Assembly: GCA_026119855.1 (NCBI GenBank)
Contig: JAOWBW010000481.1
Coordinates: forward strand, 901,891 to 965,890
DNA from: Campanula takesimana
Lineage: Eukaryota; Streptophyta; Magnoliopsida; Asterales; Campanulaceae
Length of the DNA stretch: 64,000 bases
Direction of reading: 5' to 3'
Within the stretch, counting starts at the first letter, position 1. Every line of letters begins with the position of its first letter. The position numbers and the translations under genes were made by a program. A model generated the notes under the pieces. That model saw nothing but the letters and a program-made list of their open reading frames with translations, ran no database searches and was not told where the DNA came from. Below are positions 42,228 to 53,630 of the stretch, one piece after another.

Positions 42228-45200
42228 CTAGGCCCAATCTCCCATGTATCTAATACCCATGGACCTAACATGACCATCATGTTTAGCTTGTGGAAGTCCC
42301 TTTGTTAGCGGGTCCGCAACATTGTCATCAGTAGGTACTCTGCATATATTTACGTCTCCCCTATCAACGATCTCTCGAATGATATGAAAACGCCTAAGTA
42401 TGTGTTTGGATTTCTGATGTGCTCTTGGTTCCTTTGCTTGAGCAATAGCACCATTATTATCGCAATAAAGGTCTATTGGATTAGCAATACTAGGAACCAC
42501 TTCAAGTTCAGTTATGAACTTCTTAATCCAAACAGCTTCTTTTGCAGCATCCGATGCAGCAATATACTCAGCTTCTGTTGTAGAATCAGCGGTTGTACTT
42601 TGCTTGGAACTCTTCCAGCTTACAGCTCCACCATTTAACATAAACACAAAACCCGATTGCGATCGGCTATCATCTTTGTCGGTTTGGAAGCTTGCATCCG
42701 TGTAAGCATTTACAACGAGATCATCTTCCATTCCTCCATAGACCAAAAACGAGTCTTTAGTTCTTCTCAAGTACTTAAGAATCGCTTTAACAGCTATCCA
42801 GTGATTTTTGCCAGGGTCGGATTGGTATCTACTTGTCATGCTCAAAGCATAAGATACATCCGGCCTAGTACAAATCATGGCATACATGATGGACCCAATT
42901 GCCGAAGCATATAGAACATCATTCATTTTCTCACGCTCATCTTTTGTCTTAGGACATTGAGTCTTGCTTAGAGAAACTCCATGTAACACGGGCAAGGTAC
43001 CTCTCTTAGAATTTTCCATACGGAATCTTCTAATGACCTTGTCGATGTATGTACTTTGGCTTAAACCAAGTAGCCTCCTTGATCTATCTCTATAGATCTT
43101 AATGCCAAGAATATACGCGGCTTCACCCATATCTTTCATTGCGAAGCACTTTCCTAACCAAGTCTTCACAGACTGAAGTGTAGGAATGTCGTTTCCAATG
43201 AGCAATATGTCATCCACATATAAAATAAAGAATAGCACTATGCTCCCACTAATCTTCTTGTATACACAAGGCTCATCTTCGTTCTTGATGAAACCAAACT
43301 CTTTGACCGATTCATCAAAACGGAGATTCCAACTCCTAGAAGCTTGCTTCAATCCATAGATGGATCTCTGCAATTTGCATACCTTAGAATCTTGTTCAAA
43401 ACCTTCTGGTTGTGTCATATACACATCCTCTTGGAGTTTTCCATTCAGGAAAGCGGTTTTGACGTCCATCTGCCATATTTCATAGTCATGATATGCGGCA
43501 ATGGCAAGCAAAATTCTTATAGACTTGATCATTGCTACGGGTGAAAAGGTCTCATCATAGTCAATACCATGAACTTGCCTATAACCCTTCGCTACAAGCC
43601 TAGCTTTGTAAGTATGCACCTTCCCATCCATGTCAGTCTTCTTCTTGAAGACCCATTTGCATCCTATGGTTTTTACACCTTCGGGCGCATCAATCAAATT
43701 CCAAACTTGATTGTCTTGCATGGATTGCAATTCGGATTCCATGGCTCCAAGCCACTTGTCCGAATCAGGAGAAGACATCGCCTCTTGGTAGGTTGACGGT
43801 TCATCATTCTCAATGATTTCTACCTCATTACTATCCGTTACGAGAAATCCATATCTCTTGGGCTCGGATCGTAACCTACTAGATCTGTGAGTTGCTTGTG
43901 TACTTTGAACAGGTTCCACAACTCCTTGTGGTTCTTGTTCCCGTTCCACTATTGGTTCAATGTTATTTTCTGGGTCTCGAATTTCTTCAAGATTTATTTT
44001 ACTCCCACTGATTTCTTTAGAGAGAAACTGTTCCTCTAGAAAGACACCAGTTCGGGCAACAAACACTTTGTTGTCCTCTCGGTTGTAAAAGTAATATCCT
44101 TTAGTTTCCTTAGGATATCCCACGAAAATACATTTATCAGATTTGTGTGCTAGTTTGTCAGAGATAAGTCTCTTGACATAAACTTCGCAACCCCAAATCC
44201 TCATGAAAGACAAACTAGGTTTCTTTCCACTCCACATCTCATATGGAGTCTTTGGAACCGATTTAGTTGGAACTTGATTTAATGTGAAAGCAGCCGTTTC
44301 TAGGGCATAACCCCAAAAGGATATTGGAAGATCAACTTGACTCATCATTGATCGAACCATGTCTAACAAAATCCGATTCCTCCTCTCAGATACACCATTC
44401 CATTGTGGTGTTCCGGGTGGAGTCAATTGTGAAACTATTCCACAATTCTTTAGATGATCATCAAATTCTTGGCTCAAGTATTTACCACCTCGATCTGATC
44501 GAAGTGCCTTTATACTTTTCCCAAGTTGTTTTTCTACTTCATTTTGAAATATTCTAAATATCTCAAATGCTTCACTTTTATGTCTCATTAGGTAAACATA
44601 CCCAAATCTACTATAATCATCAGTGAAGGTTATGAAGTATTGAAATCCTCCCCTAGCATTGCTACTTAATGGTCCGCATACATCGGAATGTATCAACCCC
44701 AATAAGTCGCTTGCCCTTTCACCTAGCTTGGTGAAAGGTGTCTTAGTCATTTTTCCAAGAAGACACGACTCACAAGTATCATATGACTCTAAGTCACATG
44801 AACCCAAAAGTCCGTCCTCATGGAGTTTTGAGATACGCTTCTCATTAATATGACCAAGACGGCAATGCCACAAATAAGTATGATTTACATCATTAGGTTT
44901 AGATTTCTTATTTACATGATAGACATTATTTTCATTCTTGACATCCAAGATATAAAGGCCATTAAATGAATTAGCAATACCATAAAGCACATCATTTAAA
45001 TAAATAGAAAATTTCTTATTCTCAATAAGAAACTTAAAACCTTCATTATCCAAACAAGAAATTGAAATAATATTTCTGCTTAAATCCGGAACATAATAAC
45101 AATTGTTCAAAACAAGAATTAATCCGGAAGGTAAAGTGACTTCATAAGTCCCTACGGCTAATGCAGCAACTCTTGCTCCATTCCCCACGCGTAGATCTAC

Positions 45201-46184
45201 TTCACCTTCTTTAAGCAGTCTCCTATTCTTTAGTCCCTGCACATTTAGACAAATGTGAGAACCACATCCGGTATCCAATACCCAAGAATCAGTGGTAGAA
45301 AGGAGAATATCTATCATATAGATACCTGAAGTCGACGCAGCCTTGCTGCTCTTCTTCTTCTTTTGCTCTTCCAAGAAAGCCTTGCAATTACGTTTCCAAT
45401 GACCAATTTCTTGACAATGGAAACAAATTGCATCCTTTTGTGTATCGGGTTTTGCCTCAGAAGCCTTGGCAACCTTTGCCTTGCTTATTTTGGGTTTGAC
45501 AACTTTTGCCTTACCCTTTCCTTTGGCACTAGCCTTCTTCCCATCATGAACCAAAAGCACGGGAGAACCTTTCTCCACAATTTTCATCTCTGCAGTTTTG
45601 AGCATCCCATGCAACTCAGAGAGATTCTTATCCATTCCATGCATGTTATAATTCATCACAAACTGATTATAACTTTTAGGCAATGAATTAAGAATGAGAT
45701 CCGTGGCTAGCTCCAATGGGATTGGATAGCCAAGTTTCTCAAGGTGCTCTACATAACCTTTCATTTTAAGAAAGTGAGGACTCACTTGTTGCCCTTCATT
45801 CATTTTACTAGTAGTGAATGCAACAATGGTCTTGTACCTCTCTTGCCTAGCTTGCTCTTGAAACATGGTTCTCAACTCCACGCCTATCTCATAGGCTTAC
45901 AAATGTTCCAAACTTTGTTGGAGTTTTGAACACATAGCAGCAAGCATGAGACAACTTACATCTCTAGAATCATTGCGATGTTTCTTGTAATTGTCTCTTT
46001 CTACCCTAGGGGCAGTAGGCGGTGGTTCAGCGGGGAGAGGCCCATCGAGAATGTACAACTTGTCTTCTTGCCTAAGAACAATTCTTATGCTACGGATCCA
46101 ATCCATAAAGTTGGTACCATTCTCTTCGAGCTTATCCTTCTCAAGGATCGATCGCAACGACATTGATTGAGTGTTATTAGTCAT
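42228..46184 (-). pseudogene. D Gag-Pol, one early stop in gag
   Basis: Starting at 46184 (MTNNTQ), gag runs 95 codons to a TAA at 45897-45899; the same frame then stays open for over 1200 codons, first ATG at 45881. Domains: gag; CCHC knuckle (CFHCQEIGHWKRNC); protease (WVLDTGCGSHIC); integrase with HHCC finger (HCRLGHINEKR..CESC) and D-D-E (IHSDVCGPLS, RSDRGGKYLS, NGVSERRNR). Then RT (WQMDVKTAFLNG; LYVDDILLIGND) and RNase H (AYTDASFQTDKDD; TEAEYIAASDAAKE; LYCDNNGAIA), ending GDWA. All catalytic residues I can place are present. The stop may have arisen after insertion, or the element moved with gag from a relative. Confidence 0.95.
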
Positions 46185-47740
46185 TATCTACAAATATGCA
46201 AAAATTTCCAAAATTTAATAAGTACCGATTTTCATTAAAGAGATAAATAATGTATTTTAAAACAAAATACTCCCACCAAATTATACAACCTTCTTTATAC
46301 ATCCAATGTATAGTATAATTTAAATGGGTTAAGATCCAACTTTAATTTAATTTCAAGTCCGCTAAGGCGGATTACACAAAATCAAATTAATTAGGTAGAC
46401 AACTCTTGTCAATCATATCTCATATGACTCTTAGTTCCTTTTATGAGATTCTTTAAGAAATCCAATTTCAAAAAGCATGTTAAACCTCATCTTTGCCTAG
46501 GCCCAAAACTGTTTTGACGCCCAATTAAGTCTAACCATTTTAAACGCATAGTCAATGTGTCCCGCTAGGGCGTGCCCACATTATCTATCTTGCTCATACA
46601 TAAATAAATTTAATGCATCTCGCTAGGGCGAATCTACATTAGAGTCACTTATGCACTAACAAGTGTTTTAATCATGGCATGGCAATAAAAGACTTAAAAC
46701 TTTCTTTGAAGGTTCATCTCATATAGCATATAACACATTTATGAGCACATAATATAAACATGTTACACATCAAGTTTAGTCACTAAATTAATCTCCATTA
46801 ATTTAAGCATGGTATTTATGTGTCATTAGTTTCTCTATAATTATGAGGATGAGACTATTTCAACTTCGGTTATTATTTCCAAATCAAGACAACAAGAAGT
46901 GCGGTCGAACTAAGCCATTAGGCAACCACAATCCCGCACTAATTCAAGAAACCAAGAAAGTAGTCCATGTGGCCGAAACTAAGCAATAGATGGTCTCGAT
47001 GAACGTAGGCCAATTGCATTCACAATTCCACATGGATCTCCAATCATTGAATCAAGAACTTTGTTTCTCAATTTTAGCAATTATGAACTCTTCATAATTC
47101 TAACTTCGTTTTATCTTTGAAACTTTGATTGCGATCAAGTTTGGGAAACACAATCTCGATGAACGCAGATTAGCCATCTAAACCTTGAACCAATCTTAGA
47201 ATCACAAGACTAAAACAAATAGGAAAATCAAACCCCAAGATCCACACACAAACCAACTACCCAAAACCCATTCCAGATCAGCAAGTCTGGACTGGTTCTG
47301 TTACTGGTTTTGTTGGATCTCTCGAAAATTCCAAATTCTGATTTCAACCAAAAATCAGACAATCTGATCCTCATGTGCGGCCGCCCAAAAATCACTGTGC
47401 GGTCGCCCAAACATGTGCGGTCGCCCAAGCGATTTTGTGCGGTCGCCCAAACTGGTCAGAATGTACAGAATTTTGAAGTTCGAAAATTTTGTCTCAAAAT
47501 CGTTTTTCCCCGATTATTAAAACTTTGATCCAATCAAAAATTAATAATCAACAATTCTGAATCCACCATAATTTATTTATTGCGATTGAATCGTGCGATT
47601 AAAGTTGCAAAACAATAAACCACATAAAATCACATAACACATAAACATCACATATTCTAATATTCATATCATGCAAGGCACATAAACAATTTATATACTC
47701 ATAACATGATCCAAGTATTGAATTAATCAACATGAACCGG
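46185..47740 (-). other. D untranslated leader
   Basis: About 1.55 kb, homologous to 1122-2829 of Copia-1, AT-rich, without supported genes. It holds the four-site dyad array at 47374-47450. Confidence 0.82.
47374..47450 (-). promoter_or_regulatory. Four GC dyads, D leader
   Basis: TGTGCG-GC-CGCCCAA once and TGTGCG-GT-CGCCCAA three times, cores at 47377, 47399, 47417 and 47439; steps 22, 18, 22. The flanking sequence (ATTCCAAATTCTGATTT before, ACAGAATTTTGAAGTTCG after) aligns with Copia-1, whose array at 2465-2539 has the same spacing but different arms at every site. Confidence 0.83.
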
Positions 47741-47752
47741 GCTCTGATACCA
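47741..47752 (-). other. D primer-binding site, initiator Met tRNA type
   Basis: The minus strand reads TGGTATCAGAGC one base inside the 5' LTR, the usual initiator methionine tRNA site. Confidence 0.93.
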
Positions 47753-47753
47753 C

Positions 47754-49248
47754 TGTTGGGTTTCGATGTAACATGCGCAGCGGAATTTAGCATTTAAAAT
47801 TTTGAAACCCAAAGCCCATAGATCCGTTCATATGATTAAATCAAATACGACATAAGAATAAAGGAATAAACTAACCCTTGATGGCTATGAATATCTAGCT
47901 TTTGAACTTGGTGGAGATTTTGAAACTTGATCAAGAACGCGAACCTTGAAGATGATGAGCTTCACCCTCTAGCGGTATCCACACCACGAACGAATATCAA
48001 GCAACTTCTTGATCTTGGTTGCTAGACCAAATTGTGAAACACACTTTCACAATTGCAAGAACTATATTGAATTTTTTTTTTTTTTTTTTTTTTTGTGTAT
48101 TATTTTGTTCTTCAACCAAGAATGTCTTAGAACAAAATAAACCCTCTCTCAAACTCTTTGAGACTCACAAAATCATTCACTTTGAGTGCTGGCCGAATTT
48201 GGTCTTTTATACACAAGTATGACCTATTCCAAATAGGAAACTTGTGTCAAAATCCTTCCAAAATTCGTTTCCAAATCAAATTAGGAATCTGCCACCCGAC
48301 AGCACTGTGCGGCCGCCCAAAATCATCTGTGCGGTCGCACAACTATCTGAAGCAAAACTGGTACAAAACTGAGATAATTGTGCGGCCGCCCAGTCCATAC
48401 TGTGCGGTCGCACACTTCTCTGAATGTCCAGAATTTCCAAAATTCCAATATAGTCCTTTTAAAGATTCGTTCTATTGTGTGTGACCCTCTAGGATTATAC
48501 TAAGTTGGCAATGAGCTCAAACATGATCCCATAAGATATGATTAGGTTCTAGCAAACCGTCATACCTACCCAAATAGTATAACTAGATACAAGTTCGCAT
48601 TCCTTTAGAATATGTCACAATCCCTTTGTCCACGATGTCATTGAACACAAGTCATGGTCAAACAGTCAACTTGTTTTGTTCAATACTTTCTCGATTCCGA
48701 ATATGTTGATAATCCAAATGACATTGATCCAATCAATTCATCTGAGTCCGGCCGAACATTTCATCAACATCATTCCTACGAGAGGCCCAAGCTTGACATC
48801 TCTCCGAGGAGGGACAAATCCATTTAGCTTATTATTCTTCCCAACGGGATTCCGATTATGCCAATCATACCCTTTATAACTACTCGGTTAAAAGTAGCGT
48901 TTGAATATGTCAAACATAATGTTCATCAAGTGGAAGACTATAATAACTTCATGTCTAAGGATTCAAATGACATAACTAATATGAGATATATGTACGACAT
49001 AGACCATGACATAAATCTCATAGAGCGGGTCATGTCCAGTACCTTGTTCCAAACAAGTACCCATAAATCTAACATGATCATCCCATGACCATTTAGCCTT
49101 TATACTAGTGCTTAACAAGTACTAGGGACGGGGATTATTATAAGTAAACATGAACAACAATAATAATCAAAACATCTCTTTATTGATATGAAATAAATGA
49201 TAACAATTACAACGTTTATTAAACGTGCCTAGGGCACCACTACCAACA
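47754..49248 (-). repeat. D 5' LTR
   Basis: 1495 bp; identical to 40719-42213 except for the single base noted at 48179. GC dyads at 48306-48414 and TATA box at 48201-48215 (minus) match those of the left copy at an offset of 7035. Confidence 0.97.
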
Positions 49249-49253
49249 CGTAT

Positions 49254-49656
49254 GACCTCTTCTCTTTCCCTAAGTAAAGTCCATCTACAACGACTTTATC
49301 TGCTCTACAATGATTCATTTATGTAAAGTCCATCTGCAATGACTTTATTGCTCAACGATGTTTCGTTTCTTTTTCTTTTCTCCCCAATAGGGTCCACGTG
49401 ACTTTATTGCTTGACGGATGTTTGTCTATCCCCCACAAAAATACGATGTCTCATTTCTTTCTTTCCCCTTGTGCTCGAACTACGATTGGCTTGATTCCAC
49501 TTGGATACGCATGTAGCCTGACTTAGGTTCAGCCGCTCGACCAACTTGGTCACCCTCACCTTTTTTCTCCCCCGATTTGGAATTCATGTTTCAGATCGGT
49601 TCCTTTCTTAATCGACGACCCTCCATGGCTTGCAAGAAGCGTCGCCGAGGGGCTAC
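49254..49656 (+). other. A region before its 3' LTR, with PPT
   Basis: Three copies of a TAAAGTCCATCTRCAAYGACTTTAT-like unit (49265-49410), a Tat hairpin module (49477-49520), then sequence homologous to B's 3' end and the PPT GCCGAGGGGCTAC (49644-49656). No gene. Confidence 0.78.
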
Positions 49657-50937
49657 TGTTAGTACCCGATTTGAATATTTAGGACTTTCTAGACCATTAG
49701 ACATCTCTGAGGACCTTTTAGGTAATAAAAATCTGGCAAAGACTTATCCGACAGCTTTCCAGACTCCCTGATAGACGAAATCAGTTCTAAGTCGAAATCC
49801 ATCAGGATAATGGACAAATCCCGAGAACAAACTGATAAGGATTCGTTGAGATCGTTCTAGTCACCAAATCTAGAGGATCAAGCCGTGCGGCCACATAGGA
49901 GCCGTGCGGCCACTTCTCGGCCGTGCGGCCAGTATGTCCTTTTCTCAGTTTTTCCCTATAAATAGGGCTCCCCCCCTCAGCATTTAGACACCTAAAACCC
50001 ACGTGAAAAAGCTAACAGAAGCTCTTCACAGCCTCTCTCTCTCTCCCTCTCAAAACCCTCTCAAACCCTCTCTTTGATCTTGCTTTGATCATCAAAGAGA
50101 TTCAACACCGCCATTCAACCAAAGAAGTGAAGATTCAACTTTCGAAGCCTCTTTAATCGGTTTGGTAACGCGTTCTTGCTACTTAACTACTTAGGTCTAT
50201 TATATCTATTCTTATATTGCTAGATCTAGGGTTTTGTTCATCGTTCGTGTTCTTGACCGATGATGATTTAGGGTTTCCACGAAACCCGCATTAGATCTAG
50301 ATCACATATTAATTATATTATGCATGTTTTCATTATGTCTATACATCTATATTGATATGTTCTTCATGTGTTCTTCATTTTCTTAGTCTAAGCTCATAAT
50401 ATATGCTATAACTAGGGTAGCGATCTTCATGTTTTACATGTTCATTCATATGTATTCATGATGTTCTTATTATTATGCTAGATCTAAGTCTCATACATAC
50501 ATGATATGCTAGATCTAGGATTATAATCCCTATTTATGTGCACATGCCATAGCTTATGATGATCCTAGGGTTTCATCAAACCCTAATACGATGTAGGAAC
50601 TACTTCTAACCCTAATCTTCCCCCTCTATATGCATGATCCCGCTTCATCTCTCCCCATTCTAATTCATCAATGAACTACACCGACCTGAGCTTCTTATGA
50701 TGAGAAGAATGTAGGAAATCTTCGGATACGTTCTCAATCACTAACACACACACACACACACACATTGATCATGATAGAAAGACCGATTCGTCGGGCAATA
50801 GGAGTGATAACTTTAATATTCTTCTTCTATTGTAATTTGACCCCCGAACCCTATTATTCTCATAAATGGTTTTCTCAATGTTTTAACTACAAATAAAATA
50901 ACGTGGCGACTCTCGATTTTTATTTCACGTATTCACA
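49657..50937 (+). repeat. A 3' LTR
   Basis: 1281 bp; TGTTAGTACCCGA...ATTCACA. Three GC dyads (49882-49933; CGGCCA at 49888, 49907, 49926, steps 19 and 19), TATA box 49956-49965, hairpin module 50673-50716, PBS-like GTGGCGACTCTC 50903-50914. Relative to the left LTR it has an insertion near 50085-50115 (CATCAAAGAGATTCAACACC). Confidence 0.94.
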
Positions 50938-52202
50938 CTCGGCCATGAGGATCTTGTTATAACCGGCAAATCCGTCTACGAATGAGCGGACTTCATATTT
51001 CACAGTATTTTCAACGATCATGTCTATGTTGGGAAGAGGAAAATCGTCTTTCAAAGATGCTCTGTTGAGATCACAAAAATCAACGCAGACACAGACTTTT
51101 CCATTTGCCTTGAAAACCTGCACAGTATTGGCCAACTAGGTTGGATACTCTATCACTTTGATGAACCCAACACTCAGAAGTTTCTCTATCTCTTGTTTAA
51201 TTTGTACTAACCACTCTGGCTTAATTCTGCGGAGTTTCTGCTTGACTGGCTTTGAATCGGGAAGCAGCGGTATCTTGTGCTCAACAATCGAATTGGCTAG
51301 CCACGGCATATCTTTATAGGACCAAGCGAACACATCTATGAATTCTCGGAGAAGCGCTATGAGGGCTTGTCGGTCTTCCCCTTTGAAGAAACTGCCAATC
51401 TTGGACTCTTTCGGATCATCGTCCGTCCCCAGATTAACTGTTTGCATTTCTTCAGCATCAATAGGACCATTTCCGCCACGAAGACCTACTTGCTTATTAA
51501 TTTCTTTTAATATTTGTTCATTTTCTTGATCTATCTCGTCATATGACTCATTATTATCTAATTCGTTAGAGTTATTAGTTAATTCATCATTTAGGACGCT
51601 AGCAATCTCGGGATACTTAGAAACATCTATTTTTTCATTAAGAAAGTAAGGGAATACATGTTCCACGATGGAATCCAAGTCCTCTTGGGTAAGCTCATCG
51701 GTAGTGGTATCTGACTCTAAGGTAAGAGTTATAAATTTTCTTTCTCTATGGGGATGGGGAGTACATCCTAATTCCTTGATCAGGAAGTCTTCACTTGCTA
51801 TGGGTCCCCCAATTGTATACCAATTCTGGATAGGCTCATCACTCTTCTTGATGAGCTTGGTGTAGTCTCGGTTCGGAGCATCCCTCTTGTCTATTGCATT
51901 AATCTGAGTGTCCTCTAGCTTGAAAAGGTTGAGAAATTGGTGTAGTAGGTCTTCTCCCAACACAAATTCCCACTCACTGAATGCTTCGGTCTTAGTACCC
52001 CCTAATTCTCGAGGTAGCCACGAGAATTGCATTGCTTCTGTTTCAAGCGAGTATGGATCACAGTCACTGAAGATTTCGAAGCACAGTTGGCGCTTCCCCT
52101 ATGGTCGATCCATGGTTCAGGGAACATGAAGTATGGAAAGTTTTCCCCCTCACGCACAAAGTACCCATTTAGAGTCTTTCGATAGGGCGGTGTCAGTGGC
52201 AC
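50938..52202 (-). pseudogene. E protease-RT spacer and RT N-terminal half
   Basis: Minus frames: 52202-52002 (LNGYFVREGENFPYF), then 52032-51136 in another frame (NWYTIGGPIASEDF; SFKGED-like region; FAWSYKDMPWL; RIKPEWLVQIKQEIEKLLSVGFI). A TAG at 51136-51138 sits where RT normally has the Trp of YPTW, and RT continues to 50938 (VCVDFCDLNRASLKDDFPLP). A is inserted at the end; the second half of RT is at 11812-12101. At least one frameshift and one nonsense codon are present. Confidence 0.88.
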
Positions 52203-52754
52203 AATGTATGAAGTCTAATCCCTTTCATCTTTAGGGATGCCCTTGAGTGGTGACATATACCCTAGACCATATTCGGGGGGGGGGGGGATAGAACAATAGG
52301 TGGTGGTTCTTTTATCCCTTATAAATGCTTGCTGAGTCCAAGTCTGGGGAAGTACCCTTCTTTTAGCATCATGTTAAGTACTGGGCGTGTTCCGGAGAAT
52401 GGAATCGCCTTAGAATAGTCATTTTCATTGTGCACTTCTACCATCTCTACACTACTTTGCTTTTGGAAAAGTACGAAAAAGTGAGAAATTTAAAAGAAAC
52501 TAACTATTACTAAAAATTGAAATTGATAGGAGGGCATGCTCTCACCCATAATGATTCTTGGGTGAGCAGGATCCCTTAAAGAGTGAAAAAAACAACTAGT
52601 TTAAAGGAAAGGAAAGAAACGTCTAATCTATGAAAATGAAGTAAAAACTAGTCTATTAAACTACTAACTAATGTAGTGGAAAAGGAGCTTGAGGTTTGGA
52701 CGCCTCATTCTTCAACACGAGGACGATTCTATTGCCTATTATCTATAGAGTGCC
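52203..52754 (-). other. E region where protease is expected, lost
   Basis: Fragments of the protease-RT spacer can be read (GYFPRLGL, YGLGYMSPLKGIP) with stops, plus a G13 run (52278-52290). No aspartic protease motif fits in about 550 bp, so the protease seems deleted. Confidence 0.6.
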
Positions 52755-53450
52755 TTAGTCGATAAGATCTTGGATCTTATCCCTTAAGTTGTTGCATTTG
52801 TCGGTGTGGTGACCGCGGCACTGATGGTAGTAGCAATACATGTGCAAGGCCCTTCCGGCCCCCTCATATTTGGGTTTGTACACCTTCATAGGTGCTAGCT
52901 TGCCTTCTCTCTCAAGCTCACATAACACTCTGCCAAGTTGGATTTGACTTAAGTCTATGTAGACTCTCGGTGGCTTAGGTTGGAGGCTTTGCATGATGCT
53001 TTCGTAATGGTCCCTCATGACATTGAGGTGATGATTATGTTCCTCCTCCATTTGGTTCTTTAGGTCTTGATAAAGCAGGCTAATGTAGTTACCTACCTCA
53101 TCATTGATGACCTTTTTTTAGTTGTCTTCCAAATTCTGATCCCTCTTGATGGCGGCATTGTACCACTTACTCATTTCCTCGTATTCAGCTTGTAACATTT
53201 CGAGCTTACTGCCGTCGATCATCTTCTCGATCTCAGCCCAGTCTTTTTGGCTTTGCTCGTTACGCTCTTTGACTTGGTCATGAGCATAATAAGAGGCATA
53301 GTCGAGCCCTTTGAAGCAAAACTCTTGCATGATATTGATTTCTGGGGCCTTTCCGTTGGGTAGGCCTTCTTTCCAACCTTCGGTGGCTTCCATCTTGAAG
53401 CACATATTTTGTGAGATTTCTCTGAGAGACATTTCTGTGCGGGCGGGCAT
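52755..53450 (-). pseudogene. E short gag
   Basis: The first minus frame, 53450-53118 (MPARTEMSLREISQN...), is rich in charged residues and probably coiled coil. The second, 53051-52755, carries a CCHC-like knuckle CYYHQCRGHHTDKC followed by NNLRDKIQDLID. A stop lies between them. As in A, the canonical gag core is missing and only the N-terminal coiled coil and knuckle remain. Confidence 0.72.
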
Positions 53451-53591
53451 TGTGTTAGGAGCGTGGAGCTACTTTTTTTATCAGACAGACCTAGAGTGCA
53501 GAAACTGTGTCAAATCCAGGCTGGGGTCCCAACAAGTCGGTTTTTATGAAACAGGGTTGACCAACACGGCAGATTCACAGAAAAGGAGAGA

Positions 53592-53630
53592 TGTCTCGTA
53601 CGAGACAATGGATGTCTCGTACGAGACATC
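53592..53630 (-). promoter_or_regulatory. Palindrome pair, E leader (gag side)
   Basis: TGTCTCGTACGAGACA occurs at 53592-53607 and 53613-53628, 21 bp apart. The second is enclosed in a perfect 20-bp palindrome with GA/TC outer pairs (53611-53630). The core is TCG-TA-CGA. Confidence 0.85.

Larger units (their letters stand above)
40719..49248 (-). mobile_element. D, full-length Ty1/copia element, recent insertion
   Basis: Two 1495-bp LTRs (40719-42213, 47754-49248) are flanked by CGTAT (40714-40718, 49249-49253). I found one difference between them (G at 41144, A at 48179); even the T23 run is equal. The insertion is therefore very young, tens of thousands of years at common plant rates. On the minus strand it reads LTR, iMet PBS, leader with four GC dyads, gag-pol, PPT, LTR. 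It interrupts A. Confidence 0.97.
12102..50937 (+). mobile_element. A, non-autonomous Tat-like element with nested B and D
   Basis: LTRs at 12102-13349 and 49657-50937 are flanked by the 5-bp duplication CTCGG (12097-12101, 50938-50942). Without nested B and D, A is about 12.4 kb. It has a PBS, a repeat-rich leader, a short gag (14957-15736) and a long repeat-rich 3' part with a decayed antisense frame at 36904-38041. There is no protease, RT, RNase H or integrase. Its PPT and the start of its 3' LTR match those of B, so it was probably mobilised by proteins of a B-like relative. Confidence 0.93.

Noticed and set aside
25976..48414. GCGGCCGC (NotI) sites as cloning or adapter leftovers
   Set aside because: They sit inside LTRs, in both LTR copies of C and D, with family-specific arms and neighbours, and only some dyads contain the NotI sequence.
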